From positions 171,905-235,904 of the forward strand of contig NZ_RZRU01000008.1 of NCBI RefSeq assembly GCF_003997495.1: a stretch of DNA of 64,000 nt. The letters are read 5' to 3'. Source of the stretch: Mesorhizobium sp. M7A.F.Ca.US.008.03.1.1. Its GTDB lineage: Bacteria > Pseudomonadota > Alphaproteobacteria > Rhizobiales > Rhizobiaceae. Both the position numbers and the translations under genes were made by a program. Below, one piece after another: positions 17,225 through 26,683 of the stretch (within the stretch, counting starts at the first letter, position 1; every line of letters begins with the position of its first letter). The notes under the pieces were generated by a model that saw only the letters and a program-made list of their open reading frames with translations, was not told the DNA's origin and did not search any database.

Positions 17225-18118
17225 ATGACATCCCCAGATCTCAATTTGCTGTTCGCTCTCGATATCCTGCTGACCGAAGGCAGCGTGGCGCGCGCCGCCA
17301 GCCGCCTGCGGCTCAGCCCCTCGGCGATGAGCCGCACTTTGGCGCGGCTGCGCGAGGCTACGGGCGATCCGTTGCTGGTTCGCGCCGGTCGCGGCCTTGT
17401 GGCGACGCCGCGTGCGGAAGAACTGCGACAGCAGGCTGGTCGTGTCGTCCAGGATGCGGAGGCGCTCCTGCGCCCTGCCACCTTGCTCGATCTCCCGAGC
17501 CTGGACAGGGTCTTTACGCTGCGCACCAATGAGAGCTTCGTCGAAGAGTTCGCACCTCGCCTCGTTGCTCGTATCCAGGCCGATGCGCCCGGCGTGCGGC
17601 TGCGCTTTGCACCGAAGTCCGACAAGGACGTCATGTCGTTGCGCGACGCGGCGATCGACCTGGACATAGGCGTCGCCGGCGAGACCGGACCGGAGGTGCG
17701 CATTCAGGCGTTGCTTCGAGACCGCTTCATTGGCGCCGTGCGAACGGGCCATCCCTTGACCGAGGGCGCGGTGACGCCGGAGCGCTATGCCGCAGGCCGG
17801 CACATCAGCGTTTCACGGCGTGGCCGCGAGAAAGGGCCGATCGACGAGGCTTTGAACCTGCGCGGGCTGCAGCGGACAGTCGTGTGCATGGTTTCCGGTT
17901 TCTCGGCAGCCCTTGCCATGGCCCGCACGTCGGACCTGATCGCCAGCGTGCCCGAGCGTCATACCGAGGGCGCACGCGCCGGCATGCACAGTTTTCCCCT
18001 ACCGGTTGCCACAGCGGAGGTCACCATCTCCATGCTGTGGCACCCGCGCCTCGATGCCGATCCGGCGCAACGCTGGTTGCGCGGCTGCGTGCGGGAGGTC
18101 TGTGCGACGTCTCGGTGA
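17225..18118 (+). CDS. LysR-family transcriptional regulator
   Basis: A 297-residue LTTR. The N-terminal winged helix-turn-helix is at about residues 4-63 (LDILLTEGSVARAASRLRLS, then LSRTL-type recognition helix), and a periplasmic-binding-protein-like effector domain covers about 90-295. I chose the ATG at 17225 because the DNA-binding domain begins there; 69 upstream in-frame codons overlap the divergent promoter. Likely target: the adjacent MFS gene. Effector unknown. Confidence 0.88.
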   Translation: MTSPDLNLLFALDILLTEGSVARAASRLRLSPSAMSRTLARLREATGDPLLVRAGRGLVATPRAEELRQQAGRVVQDAEALLRPATLLDLPSLDRVFTLRTNESFVEEFAPRLVARIQADAPGVRLRFAPKSDKDVMSLRDAAIDLDIGVAGETGPEVRIQALLRDRFIGAVRTGHPLTEGAVTPERYAAGRHISVSRRGREKGPIDEALNLRGLQRTVVCMVSGFSAALAMARTSDLIASVPERHTEGARAGMHSFPLPVATAEVTISMLWHPRLDADPAQRWLRGCVREVCATSR

Positions 18119-18121
18119 GGT

Positions 18122-18158
18122 GATGGGAAGCCCCGGCCGGCGGCCCAGGCTTCCCATC
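18122..18158. terminator. Bidirectional hairpin between convergent lysR and MFS genes
   Basis: Perfect 11-bp arms GATGGGAAGCC (18122-18132) and GGCTTCCCATC (18148-18158) lie three bases after the lysR stop and just before the stop of the converging exporter gene. There is no strong T-run on either side. Confidence 0.6.
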
Positions 18159-18166
18159 CGTCCCGC

Positions 18167-19363
18167 CTATTCGGTTTGGCGTTTCCGCAAATGCCTCAGC
18201 GCACTTAGTGTGAGCGTCGCCATGACCGAACAGTAGCCCACCAATGGCCACGCCGTGTCTCCGCCGAGCAGGATGACGAACAGCGTGCCGAGGATGCCGA
18301 CGACAAGGCTCTGGATGCAGAAGTAGAGCGCGACGGCGGTTCCCGCGACATCGCCGAAAGCCTCGAGTGCACCGTTCGCGGTGACCGAAACAGTGAAGAC
18401 GATGCCCACGGCGATGACCCACATCGGGCCGACGAATGTCACGAAGGACGGTGCCGCGAATATCTGTCCGAATGCCAGCAGTGCCGCGCCGAGCAGCAAC
18501 ATCGCCATGCCGCGCACGACGCTGCCCGCGATGCCGCAGTGTGCAATGAGTTTTTTGGCGAAGCGGGTGGTCACGATCATCACCAGTGCCGCGGTGGCAA
18601 AGGCAAGGCTGAAACCGAGTTGTGAAAAGCCGGCGCGATCCATGAGCACCCGTGGCGCTGTCGAAAAGAACACGAAGAAGGCGCCCATGGCGGCGCTGAA
18701 GCCGAGCGTATAGGTCCAGAAGGCTAAGCTGGAGAGAATGGGGCGAAACGCCATGCGCCTGCCGTCGCCATTCGAAGGGCGTGTTTCATGCCATTGCGGC
18801 CATGCGTTTGATATGGCGGCCGTGGCCAGACCGCCGAGCGTCAGGAAGATCGCGCGCCAGCCGAGATTGTCGGCAATCAATGCACCGGCAATCGGCCCCA
18901 GCGCAGGCACGAAGGCCAGCATCGAGCTGAACAGGCCGTAGATGACGGCGCTTTCAGGCCTCTGCGCATAGACGTCGCGAACCGTTGCAAAGGTCGCAAC
19001 GAGAACGGCGGATGCACCGATGGCCTGCACGATGCGCAGGACAACGAAGACAGTAGCCAGCGAGGTGCCGGCGAGCAGGAAGGAAGCGCCTGCGAACAGC
19101 AGCGCGCCGCCAATCAGCACCGGACGTCTGCCGATCCTGTCGGAAATCGGACCGAAAACGATCTGACCAAGTCCAAGGCAGATCATGTACAGGCTCAGCG
19201 TCAGCTGGATGACATCAGGCGATGTCTTGAGGATTCCCGGCATCGCGGGGACGATCGGGAGGTAGATATCCATGGCCAGCGAGGCCAGGATATCGAAGGG
19301 CGCCATCAGCACCATGGCTGCTGGCAGGGAAGTGGTCCATGTCGGATTTTTTGGACAAGGCAT
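18167..19363 (-). CDS. CmlA/FloR-like MFS exporter (phenicol-type drug efflux)
   Basis: A 12-segment MFS antiporter of 398 residues. The N-terminal half closely follows CmlA/FloR proteins: PFDILASLAMDIYLP, then VIQLTLSLYM and GQIVFGPISDRIGRRPVL (motif A), ATFATVRDVYA, VIYGLFSSMLAFVPALGP (motif C). The C-terminal half keeps GAFFVFFSTAPRVLM and QLGFSLAFA. CmlA and FloR export chloramphenicol and florfenicol; this chromosomal relative may have another substrate. The ATG at 19363 is preferred to an upstream TTG. Confidence 0.85.
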   Translation of the reverse strand: MPCPKNPTWTTSLPAAMVLMAPFDILASLAMDIYLPIVPAMPGILKTSPDVIQLTLSLYMICLGLGQIVFGPISDRIGRRPVLIGGALLFAGASFLLAGTSLATVFVVLRIVQAIGASAVLVATFATVRDVYAQRPESAVIYGLFSSMLAFVPALGPIAGALIADNLGWRAIFLTLGGLATAAISNAWPQWHETRPSNGDGRRMAFRPILSSLAFWTYTLGFSAAMGAFFVFFSTAPRVLMDRAGFSQLGFSLAFATAALVMIVTTRFAKKLIAHCGIAGSVVRGMAMLLLGAALLAFGQIFAAPSFVTFVGPMWVIAVGIVFTVSVTANGALEAFGDVAGTAVALYFCIQSLVVGILGTLFVILLGGDTAWPLVGYCSVMATLTLSALRHLRKRQTE

Positions 19364-19597
19364 GATTAAACGTCCGCTCAAATGGGTACATTTGGCGGCG
19401 ATCTGCCGTTCTCACTGAAGATGGGAAATGACGGGCCGCCGCAACAACGAAGGGCTGTTGCGGCTTACTTGTCTGCTGACTTGCTGGTTCCCATAACCGC
19501 TATCCCGGAAAAATGATGGCGCGGACATTCTCTCGAGTGCGCTGGCCGTTCACTAGCAGCCACAGATTGCCCAGGCAACAGGATCAACTTGGTCGCG

Positions 19598-21022
19598 TCA
19601 ACGCGCCATCGCCGCCTCGATCACCTTGAAAATCCGCTCGTCCGCGCATTGGGCAACGTTGAAGCGCAGGAAGCGGCTGGCCGATCCGGACAGGCTGAAA
19701 GCGTTGCCGGGCGCCAGCACGATGTTGTCGGCCAGAGCGCGGCGGGCCACTTCGGCCGCATCGACGCCATCCGGCAGGCTGCACCACAGGAACAGGCCGG
19801 CCGGCTGGTCGATCCAGGGCGTGACGCCGATCGCCTTCAGGCGGGCGCTCGTCTCGCCCATGGCGCGCGCAAGCCTGGTCCGCAGCAAATCCATATGCTT
19901 GCGGTAGCTGCCGTCCTTGAGCAGCGTCAGCACCAGTTCGGCCCCCAGCCGGCCGCCGCCGAAGGTCGTGGCGATCTTGAGGTCGGTCAGCGGCTCGATC
20001 CAGTCGCGCGGTGCGGCGATGAAGCCGCAGCGAACCGACGCCGAAAGCGTCTTGGAGAAGCTGCCGATGTGGACAACGCGGCTGAGACCATCGAAGGCCG
20101 CGAGCCTTGGGGCCGGCGCATGTTCGAAATCGGCGAAGATATCGTCCTCGACGATGGTCAGATTCGACTGGTCGGCGAGCTTGAGCAGCCGGTGTGCGGT
20201 GACCGGCGACAGCACCGCGCCGGTCGGGTTGTGGATGGCGGAATTGGTGATGTAGAGGCGTGGCCGGTGCTCGGTGAGCGCCTGCGCGAACAGCTCGATA
20301 TCCGGCCCCGACGGCGTGTAGGGGACGCCGACGACCTTGGCCCTGTGGGCGCGCAGCAGAGCATGAAAATTGAAATAGCAGGGGTCATCGACCAGCACCG
20401 TATCGCCGGGTTCGATCAGGAACCGGCACAAAAGGTCGATGGCCTGCGTGCCCGACTCCGTCAGCATGATCTGCTCCGGCGAGGCTTCGATCCCGTACCC
20501 GGCCATGCGCCGCGCCAGCAATTGCCGCAGCGGCGGCAGGCCGAGCGGCGTGCCGTAATCGGCCAGTGCGACATCGTCGGCACGCGCCACCGTGCGCAGT
20601 GCCCGGCGCAGGCCTGCCTGCGGCATCCACGAGGCCGGCAGCCAGCCGCAGCCGGGTTTCAGCATGTCGTCGCCGGCCTCCAGCGACTGGCGCGAGATCC
20701 AGAGTGGATCGACCGCGCGGTCGAGGCGGGGACCAATCTCGGCCAGCGACAGCGGCGCAAGCGATCCTGCGGCATAGAAGCCAGAGCCCGGCCGCGAGCG
20801 GATCGCGCCTTCGGCTGCAAGCCGTTCATAAGCTTCGACCACGGTGGATTTGGACACCCGCATGGATCTGGCAAAGGCGCGGATGGACGGCAATTGCGCT
20901 CCCGGCGTGAGGCTGCGCGCTGCGATCCGCTGGCGGATCGTCGCCATGACGCCTTCGACCAGCGTACCGCTGCTCTCGCTTCCTGTGGTCTGTTTGTCCA
21001 TCCGTACTGCTCTGCTGACCAT
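19598..21022 (-). CDS. MocR-type GntR regulator with aminotransferase domain
   Basis: A 474-residue fusion of a GntR winged-helix domain (about residues 20-85, LPSIRAFARSMRVSKSTVVEAYERL) to a fold-type I aminotransferase domain (about 115-470). The latter keeps SFSKTL, with the PLP-binding lysine, and the DYGTPLGLPPLR and NPTGAV motifs. MocR regulators use PLP or an amino compound as signal. It is divergent from an EamA exporter, the usual target arrangement. An alternative start is the ATG at 21001. Confidence 0.9.
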   Translation of the reverse strand: MVSRAVRMDKQTTGSESSGTLVEGVMATIRQRIAARSLTPGAQLPSIRAFARSMRVSKSTVVEAYERLAAEGAIRSRPGSGFYAAGSLAPLSLAEIGPRLDRAVDPLWISRQSLEAGDDMLKPGCGWLPASWMPQAGLRRALRTVARADDVALADYGTPLGLPPLRQLLARRMAGYGIEASPEQIMLTESGTQAIDLLCRFLIEPGDTVLVDDPCYFNFHALLRAHRAKVVGVPYTPSGPDIELFAQALTEHRPRLYITNSAIHNPTGAVLSPVTAHRLLKLADQSNLTIVEDDIFADFEHAPAPRLAAFDGLSRVVHIGSFSKTLSASVRCGFIAAPRDWIEPLTDLKIATTFGGGRLGAELVLTLLKDGSYRKHMDLLRTRLARAMGETSARLKAIGVTPWIDQPAGLFLWCSLPDGVDAAEVARRALADNIVLAPGNAFSLSGSASRFLRFNVAQCADERIFKVIEAAMAR

Positions 21023-21036
21023 GACAGTTTTGCATA

Positions 21037-21051
21037 ATTGTACCGCATTGT
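21037..21051. promoter_or_regulatory. Direct repeat ATTGT-N5-ATTGT between mocR and EamA genes
   Basis: Two ATTGT copies start exactly 10 bp apart, one helical turn, in the divergent promoter. MocR regulators often bind direct repeats, so this is a candidate operator. Confidence 0.35.
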
Positions 21052-21105
21052 CTCTGGCGATACTACCGGCTCCGCGCGATACGGAGCCGACAAACGGAGC
21101 ATACG

Positions 21106-21996
21106 ATGGACAAGACCGCGAGCGGCTGGATGAATGGATTCATCGGCGTGTTGATCTTCAGCGGCTCGCTGCCGGCAACGCGCGTGGCGGTCAGGGATTT
21201 CGATCCGACATTCCTGACCTCGGCCCGGGCGGCGATTGCCGGACTGCTTGGCTTGGCGCTGCTGCTCCTGTTCCGGCAGAAACGTCCGGAGCGCGGCGAT
21301 CTGCTGTCGCTGGTGATCGTCGCCCTTGGCGTGGTTGTCGGCTTTCCCTTGCTGACCGCTCTGGCGCTGAAGCACGTCACCACGGCCCATTCCATCATCT
21401 TCGTCGGCCTGCTGCCGCTGGCAACCGCAATCTTCGGCGTGCTGCGCGGCGGCGACCGTCCGCGCCCGGCCTTCTGGCTGTTTTCATGCATCGGCAGTGC
21501 GCTTGTCGCGGGTTTTGCCCTGACGCAGGGCGTGACGGCCTCGCCGGTCGGCGATGGCCTGATGCTTGCCGCCATCATCGCCTGCGGTCTGGGCTACGCC
21601 GAGGGCGCCGCGTTGTCGCGCAGGCTCGGCGGCTGGCAGGTGATCTGCTGGGCGCTGGTGCTGTCGCTGCCGATCATGCTGGTGCTGACGCTGATGACCA
21701 TGCCGCCGTCGTTCGACGGCGTCGGCGTCAGTGCGTGGATCGGGCTTGCCTATGTCTCGCTGTTCAGCATGCTGATCGGCTTCGTGTTCTGGTATCGCGG
21801 CCTGGCGCAAGGCGGCATCGCCGCCGTCGGACAGTTGCAGCTGCTGCAGCCCTTCTTCGGTCTCGCGCTGGCGGCGACGCTGCTGCACGAGCAGGTCAGT
21901 TCGCTGATGGTCGTCGTCACGCTTGGCGTGGTGCTTTGCGTCGTCGGCGCCAAGCGCTTCGCGAAGCAGGAATTGCCACGACGCGCGATCGCCTGA
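21106..21996 (+). CDS. EamA-domain (DMT superfamily) transporter
   Basis: A 296-residue inner-membrane protein with about ten hydrophobic segments forming two EamA repeats (about residues 8-140 and 150-285). Members of this superfamily export amino acids and other metabolites. It is divergent from a MocR regulator, so expression probably responds to an amine or a B6-related signal. It converges with the alcohol dehydrogenase downstream, with an 18-bp gap. Confidence 0.87.
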   Translation: MDKTASGWMNGFIGVLIFSGSLPATRVAVRDFDPTFLTSARAAIAGLLGLALLLLFRQKRPERGDLLSLVIVALGVVVGFPLLTALALKHVTTAHSIIFVGLLPLATAIFGVLRGGDRPRPAFWLFSCIGSALVAGFALTQGVTASPVGDGLMLAAIIACGLGYAEGAALSRRLGGWQVICWALVLSLPIMLVLTLMTMPPSFDGVGVSAWIGLAYVSLFSMLIGFVFWYRGLAQGGIAAVGQLQLLQPFFGLALAATLLHEQVSSLMVVVTLGVVLCVVGAKRFAKQELPRRAIA

Positions 21997-22014
21997 CGAC
22001 GGTGCCGTCCTCGC

Positions 22015-23055
<1,041 letters not shown>

Positions 23056-23169
23056 CGGTCACTCCACACTGCTGCAGCTGGGGAAACGATAGCCGATTCC
23101 CTGTCCGGCCAAGCGGAAATCGATTCCGCCAGATCTCCGGCGCCGACGCCACGCGTGGGCCGATGAAGC

Positions 23170-23820
23170 CTACTCGGCATCGATCTGGTTCTGGGGTGCG
23201 GCTTTCTGGAAGGCCGGCAGCGCCATGCAGGCGGCGTTGATGCGCGCGATCGTCGGGTAGGGCGTCAGATCGACGCCAAAGCGGGCATTGCTGGCAATCT
23301 GTGCGGCGAGGCAGATGTCAGCCAGACCCGGCGCGTCGCCATGGCAGAATGTTCCGGTCTCCGCCGACGAGGCCAGGATCTTCTCAAGCGGCTGAAAACC
23401 CTCGTTCACCCAGTGGCGGAACCAGTTGACGACGTCCTCGTCGCCGGCGCCGAACAGGGTGCGCAGCGAGGTCAGCACGCGCAGATTGTTCACCGGGTGG
23501 ATGTCGCAGGCGATCATCTGCGCCAGCATTCTGACCCGTGCCCGTCCGGCCGGGCCCTTCGGCAGCAGCGGTGGTTCCGGGCTGCTCTCGTCGAGGAATT
23601 CGATGACCGCCAGCGATTGCGTCAGCAGCGTGCCATCGCCGAGGATCAGCGCCGGCACCAGCCCTTGCGGATTGACCGCGAGATAGGCGGGCTCCAGATG
23701 CTCGCCATGGCGCAAATGATGCGGGACGTAGTCGTAGCTCAGCCCCTTCATCTCCAGCGCGATCCGCACCCGGTAGGAGGTGGAGGAGCGATAGTAGTTG
23801 TGCAGGACGAGTTCGCTCAT
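23170..23820 (-). CDS. maiA: Maleylacetoacetate/maleylpyruvate isomerase (zeta-class GST)
   Basis: A 216-residue glutathione-dependent cis-trans isomerase. The N-terminal thioredoxin-like domain carries YYRSSTSYRVRIAL, the SSxxxR glutathione motif of zeta GSTs (about residues 9-22), and the C-terminal helical domain follows. It starts four bases after the stop of the FAH-family gene on the same strand, so the two are co-transcribed. The partner is the short FAH type, so the substrate may be maleylpyruvate (gentisate route) rather than maleylacetoacetate. Confidence 0.88.
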   Translation of the reverse strand: MSELVLHNYYRSSTSYRVRIALEMKGLSYDYVPHHLRHGEHLEPAYLAVNPQGLVPALILGDGTLLTQSLAVIEFLDESSPEPPLLPKGPAGRARVRMLAQMIACDIHPVNNLRVLTSLRTLFGAGDEDVVNWFRHWVNEGFQPLEKILASSAETGTFCHGDAPGLADICLAAQIASNARFGVDLTPYPTIARINAACMALPAFQKAAPQNQIDAE

Positions 23821-23824
23821 GCGC

Positions 23825-24520
23825 TCACTTCGGTTGGCCGATGGTCACTTCGATCGTGCCGATGCCGTCGACGCCGCCGGTCATCGTGTCGCCGGGGCCA
23901 ACCGCGCCGACGCCTGCCGGCGTGCCGGTGAAGATCAGGTCGCCCGGCTCCAGCTCCATCGCCTCGCTGCAGATCGACACGATGTCCGATATCGGCCAGA
24001 TCAGCTCGGCGAGGTCGGCATCCTGCCTGACCTTGCCGTTGACGGCGAGCCAGATGCGGCCCTTCTGTGGGTGGCCGGAATCCTGCGCTTGCACCAGCGG
24101 GCCGCAAGGGGCGGAGCGGTCGAAGGCCTTCGACCAGTCCCAGGGTCGGGCGGCCTTCTTGGCCTCATCCTGCAGGTCGCGGCGGGTGAAGTCGATGCCG
24201 ACGCCATAGCCCCAGACATGGTCCAGCGCCTTGTCGCGGGGAATGCGGAAGCCGGCTTTGCCGATCGCAGCCACCAGTTCGATCTCGTGGTGCAGATTGG
24301 CCGTCAGCGGCGGGTAGGGGATAGCGGTGCCGGAATCGACCACCGCGTCGGCCGGCTTGGTGAAGAAGAAGGGCGGATCGCGCTCGTCATTGCCGAATTC
24401 GCGGGCATGCGCGGCGTAGTTGCGGCCGACACAGAAGATGCGGCGCACCGCGAAACGCTCGGACGAGTCCGCAACGGCCACAGACGGGATTGCGGGCAGG
24501 GGAAGGACGAAGTCTGTCAT
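23825..24520 (-). CDS. Fumarylacetoacetate hydrolase family protein, fumarylpyruvate hydrolase-like
   Basis: A 231-residue single-domain FAH protein. The metal-binding signature HHEIELV (about residues 81-87) and ICVGRNYAAHARE-like entry (FCVGRNYAAHARE) are present, as are GDLIFTGTPAGVG and the glycine-rich C-terminus. At this length it resembles NagK-type fumarylpyruvate hydrolases more than the roughly 420-residue fumarylacetoacetase of tyrosine breakdown. The start at 24520 is used; 18 upstream codons are poorly supported. First gene of the pair with maiA. Confidence 0.85.
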   Translation of the reverse strand: MTDFVLPLPAIPSVAVADSSERFAVRRIFCVGRNYAAHAREFGNDERDPPFFFTKPADAVVDSGTAIPYPPLTANLHHEIELVAAIGKAGFRIPRDKALDHVWGYGVGIDFTRRDLQDEAKKAARPWDWSKAFDRSAPCGPLVQAQDSGHPQKGRIWLAVNGKVRQDADLAELIWPISDIVSICSEAMELEPGDLIFTGTPAGVGAVGPGDTMTGGVDGIGTIEVTIGQPK

Positions 24521-24686
24521 CAAGGGTCTCTGCTTGGTTGCCGGAACATTCGACCGATTTAGGCGCCCGGGCAAGGCGATTTGGTCGAGAAAGTGCCTGC
24601 GGCACTTTCCGCCGGAGGTGGCGATATACTATTTGGCAATAATCTGACCATGGTGACGAGGTTATTCTAATCGCTCACGAACTGAA

Positions 24687-25379
24687 ATGAACCCCATGAC
24701 CGCAACCCACGATCGCGCCCGGTTCCTGATCATCGACGACCATCCGCTGTTTCGCGAGGCGCTGCACAGCGCCGTGCAGATGGCCTATCCGGAAGTCGAC
24801 ACGGTGGAGGCGCGCTCGATCACCGAGGCGCTCGATCTTCTGGCCGATGCCAAGCCGTTCGACCTCGCGCTGCTCGACCTCTCGATGCCCGACGTGCACG
24901 GTTTTGACGGCCTGCTGCAACTCCGGACCCGCTATCCGCGCCTGCCCGTGGTGATCGTCTCTGGCTATGAGGAGCCGAAGATCATTTCCGAGGCGCTGTC
25001 CTATGGCGCTGCCGGCTTCATCCCGAAATCGGCGCGCAAGAGCGACCTCGCCGCCGCCATACGCTCGGTGATGGAAGGCGCGATCTATGTGCCGGAAACC
25101 TACGAGGGCCGCACACCGGACGCCGAAAGCGTCGACCGCGCCGACATGGTGCAGCGCCTGTCGACGCTGACGCCGCAACAGCTGCGCGTGCTGCAGATGC
25201 TGCGCCAGGGCCTGCTCAACAAGCAGATCGCCTACGAGCTGCAGGTGGGAGAGACCACCGTGAAGGCGCATGTCTCGGAGATACTGCGCAAGCTCAATGT
25301 GTACAGCCGCACGCAGGCGGTGATCGAGGTTTCGAAGCTGGACAATGCGGAACTGTTTCGCGATCAGGCGGGGTTTTGA
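24687..25379 (+). CDS. LuxR/NarL-family response regulator
   Basis: A 230-residue two-component output protein. The receiver domain has the acidic pair Asp-17/Asp-18 and phospho-acceptor Asp-64 (LLDLSMPDVHG). A LuxR-type helix-turn-helix fills about residues 157-222 (LTPQQLRVLQML ... TTVKAHVSEILRKL). No kinase is directly adjacent; the nearest is the hybrid kinase 1.3 kb away on the other strand, a plausible but unproven partner. A second ATG three codons in (24696) may be the true start. Confidence 0.88.
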   Translation: MNPMTATHDRARFLIIDDHPLFREALHSAVQMAYPEVDTVEARSITEALDLLADAKPFDLALLDLSMPDVHGFDGLLQLRTRYPRLPVVIVSGYEEPKIISEALSYGAAGFIPKSARKSDLAAAIRSVMEGAIYVPETYEGRTPDAESVDRADMVQRLSTLTPQQLRVLQMLRQGLLNKQIAYELQVGETTVKAHVSEILRKLNVYSRTQAVIEVSKLDNAELFRDQAGF

Positions 25380-25382
25380 GTT

Positions 25383-25409
25383 TTACCCTCCCCATCGACG
25401 GGAGGGTAA
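25383..25409 (+). terminator. Hairpin after the response regulator
   Basis: Perfect 10-bp arms TTACCCTCCC (25383-25392) and GGGAGGGTAA (25400-25409) around a 7-base loop, four bases after the stop. It lacks a T-run, so termination strength is uncertain. Confidence 0.55.
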
Positions 25410-25863
25410 CTCCGCAGGCGCCACGCTCAACGATGATCGAGCGAATGGGGCAAAAAGTGCACTGTCACCGTAATTCCCTCGTCCTTACGCCAACGTGCTC
25501 GGGCACCGCCGCTTGACCGCTGCGGTCGCCCAAAACAGCACGGAAGCTCCGAATGGCCGACAATATCGCCGGTATCCCGCAACGCTATCCGTGATGAGCA
25601 GCGATCCTGTTGCTTTCACCGATCACAAACCTGGAACGCGCGTCGCTTTGAAGAGAGCCAGTTCGACCGAACAGAAAGTTCGAAAAGCTTCCAGTACGCC
25701 GTTTTGGACAACAAGGGGTACGGGTACCGCAGCGAACGTCTGCGGTGGAACGGGTCAATATCGTCGGCAGAAGAGCGTCCCGATAGGACTGTCGGCGGCC
25801 CCGTCGTGGGAACGAAAAAAGAAGGGAAGCAGACCTTTCGTGTGCGATTTTTGCACACACCAC
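25410..25863. other. Gene-poor stretch, no recognisable product
   Basis: About 450 bp without a convincing gene. Open frames on both strands exist, but none has a ribosome site plus recognisable domain, and base composition is less GC-rich than the neighbours. Parts look like decayed coding sequence. Confidence 0.4.
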
Positions 25864-25909
25864 CTCGTAACTAGTTGCTTATATTGCTCGTAACTAGTTG
25901 CTTATATTG
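25864..25909. repeat. Tandem 23-bp duplication containing AACTAGTT
   Basis: CTCGTAACTAGTTGCTTATATTG occurs twice back to back (25864-25886, 25887-25909); the unit is described here only by its ends and core. Each copy has the palindrome AACTAGTT and an AT-rich tail. It lies 130 bp upstream of the SRPBCC gene and looks like a duplicated operator/promoter. Confidence 0.6.
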
Positions 25910-26039
25910 AGATATCTTCCCCGTCCATCAAATGCGGACCCTGTGGACATGGTTCCTTAAGCGGCCCACTGTCAGGCGTTCCCGCAGGGGAACAAATCCC
26001 GAAGCCCGGGCTTTCTAAGACTCTAGAGAAGGCTGTAAA

Positions 26040-26462
26040 ATGTCGACAGCGGAGGTCAAAGCCAAGGTTGCGCTCAATCTCGACGCAGATCCCCAAGCGG
26101 TATTTGCCGCGTGGGTAGATCCGTCGATGATGGAGCGCTGGCTGTTCAAATCGCCGACGAATACGCTCGAAGCACAAACCGACCCTCGGGCGGGAGGCGC
26201 TTTTTCAATTGTCGAACACGAGAGTAGTGAGATCATCACGCATGATGGTCGGTACGCGATTTGCGAGGCGCCAACACGCCTGTCGTTCACGTTGGCAGTG
26301 CCCCAACACTTCGCCGGTCTGGCGCAGATCGATGTAACGGTCACACCCAGGGCGTCAGGCTCTCACTTGGATTTCCAGGCAAGCGGCGCCGGACCGCCTG
26401 ACGCGCAACAGCTTTGGGAGAAAATGATTGCGAACCTCGCCCAGGTGCTCAAAGCTCATTGA
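26040..26462 (+). CDS. SRPBCC (AHSA1/START-like) domain protein
   Basis: A 140-residue single-domain protein of the helix-grip fold that binds hydrophobic ligands. Visible landmarks are VFAAWVDPSMMERWLF near residue 20, GGAFSIVEHESSEIITHDGRY in the middle, and the long C-terminal helix ending QLWEKMIANLAQVLKAH. GAGAAGG just before the ATG gives a good start. Such genes are often paired with an ArsR-type repressor; none is encoded beside this one, although operator-like repeats lie upstream. Ligand unknown. Confidence 0.82.
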   Translation: MSTAEVKAKVALNLDADPQAVFAAWVDPSMMERWLFKSPTNTLEAQTDPRAGGAFSIVEHESSEIITHDGRYAICEAPTRLSFTLAVPQHFAGLAQIDVTVTPRASGSHLDFQASGAGPPDAQQLWEKMIANLAQVLKAH

Positions 26463-26683
26463 ACATAAGATATGAAAGATGTATCTGCGCCGAATACACC
26501 AGCGGCAAGAAAATCCGCGCCAAGAAGCAAGCGGTTCATGAAATCCCCCGATCCAATATATTACAGATATTCCTCCTTCACTTGGCAGATACGACACCAA
26601 GCCGTCACATCAGGAATATCCACAGACTTATTTGCGGGAGAACGCGCTCTTTCAAGACGATCGAAATAGCGCGTGAGGGGGCT

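Noticed and set aside
15786..17228. 480-codon rightward open frame opposite the DHA2-like exporter
   Set aside because: Gln/Arg/His-rich translation with no domain, antisense to a clear 14-segment transporter.
25495..25893. 132-codon rightward frame and two overlapping leftward frames in the gene-poor stretch
   Set aside because: No ribosome site, no recognisable motif, and the competing frames overlap each other; described as a non-coding or decayed stretch instead.
26620..26632. ATCCACAG-type sequence as a DnaA box or origin
   Set aside because: A single partial match with no cluster of boxes and no dnaA, parAB or hemE-type context.
26472..26669. 65-codon frame after the SRPBCC gene
   Set aside because: Weak start signal and no family; basic composition alone is not enough to call a gene.
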